Shown here: positions 60,526 to 64,000 of the stretch, piece after piece
Position numbering within the stretch: the stretch's first letter is position 1
Layout: each line of letters starts with the position of its first letter
Assembly: GCA_009792885.1 (NCBI GenBank)
Contig: WMCF01000014.1
Location: forward strand, 11,179,924 to 11,243,923
Origin: Eremophila alpestris peregrina
Lineage: Eukaryota > Chordata > Aves > Passeriformes > Alaudidae
DNA: 64,000 nucleotides
Direction: 5' to 3'
The notes under the pieces: generated by a model
Databases searched by the model: none
The model's input: the letters and a program-made list of their open reading frames with translations, nothing else
Told to the model about the DNA's origin: nothing
Translations under genes and position numbers: made by a program

Positions 60526-63500
60526 TACTTTCTAATTTTTTCCCATAGTTCCTTGAGAAACATTTCTAGGATGTTGGAGAGAAAGCTGTTTCATGTGATG
60601 GTTTTGTTTATCCTATATTTAATTCATTTCTATCTTCATGATTTGAACTTTAAGTCAGCTACAGAGACTAATTAGGCAATGCTATAACAAGGATTACTGA
60701 ACTGTAATTATTATTTATTCAAATCAGTAGAAGAATTACCAGGGCTTATGTTAATAGAAGCTAATGGAAGAAGAAGCAAAGGAGGCCAGTAGTGATTTTG
60801 ACTGCATATTGTTTTAATTTAACTGCTTATTGTCAGCCACCCAGCAGTACAAAAGTAGCTATCTAATTGACACCCTGAAATAGGGGCCTGATGATGTTGG
60901 CTTGTGAGTTACTAATTTCAACCATAATTTTTTTAAATTACCTCCTTTTAAAGAAAAATCGTTGGGAAAAAATTATATATAGGGTATGAACACCAGTATT
61001 ATTAGCTGGTTGATGAAATAAAGTGCCAGAAAAAAGCTGCAGAGATATATTTGCCTGATATTTTCACTGTATTTAAAATGTGTGGGTTTTTGCTCATTCT
61101 CTGAAAGACTCCAGACTGCTTAATTGCTGCAAGTGCCCACAGCTTTTCATCTGCAGTTTTAACCTACCAGTTACTTCCCAGCTGCACTTCCAGCATTCAA
61201 AAAGCCAATTCCAGCTGCATTTTAATTTCACTGAAAAGTTTCAACACCCTCCAAACAGAACAGTGCCCAGCTGAACTGCCCAAGGGTCCTCTTCTCCTCA
61301 TCCCCTTCCCTCCAAACACACTCCATCTAACAAACTTGTGTGGGCTGGTGCAGCCTACAGGCACATTATGGTGTAGTACCAGGGCTTAATCCAGGCCAAA
61401 GATCCTGATCTAAAGATGAACTGGCTGATGCAGAACACAGTATTGGCAGCCCAGATATGTTCTCCTCTGATCTAGCATGAAATAGTTTGGTTCAGTTGAA
61501 CAAAAACATTCTCATTCTGGTCAATCCACAGTACTTCCATTTTACCCAGTCAGGTAAAATTTGGGATTTTGTGTAAACTGTCTTGCATTTAGTTGTACTA
61601 TCCAGAAATGGGGCTAGTAATGAAAAGAGAAGAGGCAGCCATTTAAAGCTCCAGTTCCCTTTCCAGTTCTTCCCTACTCTCAAGTTTCCCAGATCCCAGA
61701 CTCATTTCCATGCCTCTCTGTTAATGTTACTCCCCCAAAGTTAGAGGAGATGAAGAAAGCAGGACATGTGTGTGTGTAATTTCAATAATGTGGGCTTCTT
61801 GCCAAGGGAAAATCAATATGTAAAATCACCTTATAAGAGATTATTTTTCCATTTGATAAAGAAGAGATGTGCTTGCTTTCCTCCCATGCAGCCTCAGGTC
61901 ATGTGCATTTCTCTAACTTCATATGCATACACAAGGAAGGGCACCTGGCAGGGCACAATTGCAGCCTGGAAAGGTATCACAAAAGACCTGAGATGCAGAA
62001 ATGGCCAGAGCATGACTGCATAAAGAAAAGTTCAGTGTATAGGACCCTGAAGTCTCCTGCACTCCTGCAAATTTGGGACTGTCAGTTGCCACAGGGTTCA
62101 AAGAGCTAAAATCCTTTTCTCTCAGTGAAAGCACAGCTTTCAGGCTAGTGAAATCTTGGGGTTCCAGCAATGTATCACCACAACTATAAGATTTGAGAGA
62201 CAGATCCATTTGCTTTTTTTTATCTCCATTTACCTCCAAAAGTATGTCTCCTCATTGTCCATTTATGGGAACTATGCAATGTCTTCAGTATCAGCCTAAC
62301 AATTCAGAATTGTTTCCTTGCTCCCAGTAGTTTGCCACCTTCAGTTCAATCCTGAAGATACAGTTGATAAAAGTTAATGTCCAGATGGATTATATGTATT
62401 GAAAACACAATTTTATATTGTTAGTTTCATATAATGTGTCTGATTTTTTGTGTCTGAGCTCCAAAATGCTGCAACAAAGATGTGGTTTTGCTACATAATC
62501 TTCTTATTTGTTTTTTAAATCTTGCATTCAGATTTATGCAGATGTTCAGTCTGCAGCTATGCAAAATTTCAGATGGTTGTAGACATAGAAAACAAGATCA
62601 CAAGTGTGTACATAAGCAAAATGCCTCAGCAATGCTGACTTGAAAACCTGAGCTGACTGTCCCCACTTCATCTCTGCATAGCTGGCTGATTAGCATTTGG
62701 TTTTTAACTTACCTCTTCAAAGTACAGCAAGTGTACAGCTTGGTCCTTCTGAAGCATTTATGAGTTTTTACACAGCATCTGAAATGGAACTTCAGATGTC
62801 ATCACACCTACCCCATCTGTCCTCAAGCCACTGTAAAAAGAAATTGCTGACACACAATTCCACACTCAGAAAAATGTTCCTGGGGCTTACTGACAGACAT
62901 TGCTCTGTTTTGACCACTGCTGTTATAAAAGCCCCTTGGAACAAAGACATCCTCTTTATTTTTGTGTGGCACTTAGCTTTGTAATGTCCCAGTCTGTGAC
63001 TAGGGCCCTGAGATGCAATGGGAACAGAAATAATGTAGTAATACAGGCACTTGGAAAATTCTGCTCAGCTGGCTTTCTCTTGCTAGAATTTGGCTTTGCT
63101 CTTGATGAGGTCATGTGAAAGGAGCATTTATTTATTTATTCATTATTTTTGCATATGTACAAAAGGGTTCTGGAAGTGCATTCTCAGCACCTTTTACACA
63201 GCTACAAATTATTTTTATAAAAATAACACTAAAGCAAAGTGCAGAGCAGCCACTCAAAAATAGTTAAAAATACACTTGGCAAATGAAAAGCTGGAATCAC
63301 ATTTCTGTATCAGTGAGATTCTTCCCCAAGCACAGTCCCATTCAGGGAAAAATGAGGGTCTTTATACTGAACCTACAGATTCAACAGATAGGATGTCTTT
63401 CAGAGTTTGAGAACTCAATCAGTTCCAGAGCCTAAAGGACAGATGCAAACTCCATGGAAGGCCTTCAGATTTCTAGTTATTTCTTGACACAGCAAAGATG

Positions 63501-64000
63501 GGTGGTATCAGTGTGTGTGAGATTCCCCTCATTTTCTGTGTTTCTATCAATCAAGAAATTACATCTATTCTTCCAGCTATTCATGTCTTCAATATTATAT
63601 CAAAATAAGAACAGGACTCACAGTGGACGGAAGATAGTGAGATAATTTTCCCATCAAGAGCTGTAGAAATGTAAAGATATAAAAAAAAATGCGGGGTCCT
63701 CACTGGGTTAGGGTTTCTTCTAAGACAGAAGTGGCTATCAGCTTCTGTTGCATTTCAAAGTGTTTATTTGGATTATAATTATACAAAAAATCTAAATGCT
63801 TCATGCAAATAGTTCAGCTGAAAGTTTTAAATCACCTTCTGGGTGATGTTCTTTGTGAACATAGCATTGTAATCTGCAAAAATATAATGATTTAGTCATT
63901 TGGGCCAACTAGTTTTGTCAGGCACTGCCAATTGAGTCATCTTCCTTAGGAGCAGTATTTAGGATTTCTTTGTTTTAAACATAAATTCTTTTGTTTTAAA

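Larger units (their letters stand above)
42366..64000. other. Downstream intergenic region, no supported gene
   Basis: No frame in this 21.6-kb stretch matches a protein family I recognise. It contains a tRNA-derived SINE at 45.9 kb, old antisense CR1 remnants at 47.4 and 48.6 kb, and a GC-rich patch with a long unexplained minus-strand frame at 52.2-52.8 kb. There are also small tandem duplications at 57.0 and 60.5 kb and a TATG/TGTG-rich run near 43870-43908. In human, the next gene downstream is CD83, over 100 kb away, so an empty stretch here is expected. From 61 kb to the end I see nothing beyond AT-rich unique sequence. Confidence 0.7.

Noticed and set aside
63700..63720. GGGTTAGGGTTT resembling telomere repeat
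   Set aside because: Fewer than two TTAGGG units; not an interstitial telomeric array.
1..64000. CRISPR arrays, operons, phage or bacterial insertion elements
   Set aside because: No regularly spaced repeats, no dense coding, and clear vertebrate repeats and exon structure throughout.

Overview
The window looks like nuclear DNA of a bird, most likely a songbird. It is AT-rich, non-coding vertebrate-type sequence with a single CpG island and scattered CR1 LINE fragments. It also has a solo LTR of a family common in bird genomes, and a SINE with a tRNA-Ile head and a CR1 tail that resembles the passerine TguSINE1 family. The species call is inference; no search was run.

Only one protein-coding gene can be supported: RNF182, a two-pass membrane RING-finger E3 ubiquitin ligase. 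Its complete open frame lies on the plus strand in one exon at 41395-42132. The exon has a good splice acceptor at 41186-41187, a leader with several upstream ATGs, and a polyadenylation signal at 42333. A CpG island at about 14.87-15.61 kb carries plus-strand splice donors (15230, alternatively 14932) and is the best candidate for the RNF182 promoter and non-coding first exon. That would give an intron of about 26 kb. The link is inferred from strand, position and the usual gene structure (non-coding 5' exons plus one coding exon), not proven.

Layout: 1-14.86 kb is upstream intergenic DNA with microsatellites, CR1 pieces and the solo LTR at 8520-8935. 14.87-15.61 kb is the CpG island. 15.23-41.19 kb is the putative intron, with CR1 fragments, small tandem duplications and a 26-bp near-perfect palindrome. 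The intron ends in a long CCCTT array containing an 85-base assembly gap, 45 bases before the acceptor. 41.19-42.36 kb is the coding exon. 42.36-64 kb is downstream intergenic DNA with the SINE, old CR1 remnants and a GC-rich patch near 52.2-52.9 kb that contains an unexplained 230-codon minus-strand frame.

I see no operon-like, CRISPR, phage or novel enzymatic system. The points most worth checking are the unstable pyrimidine array beside the RNF182 acceptor, the upstream-ATG-rich leader, the promoter assignment, the SINE, and the open frame at 52 kb.
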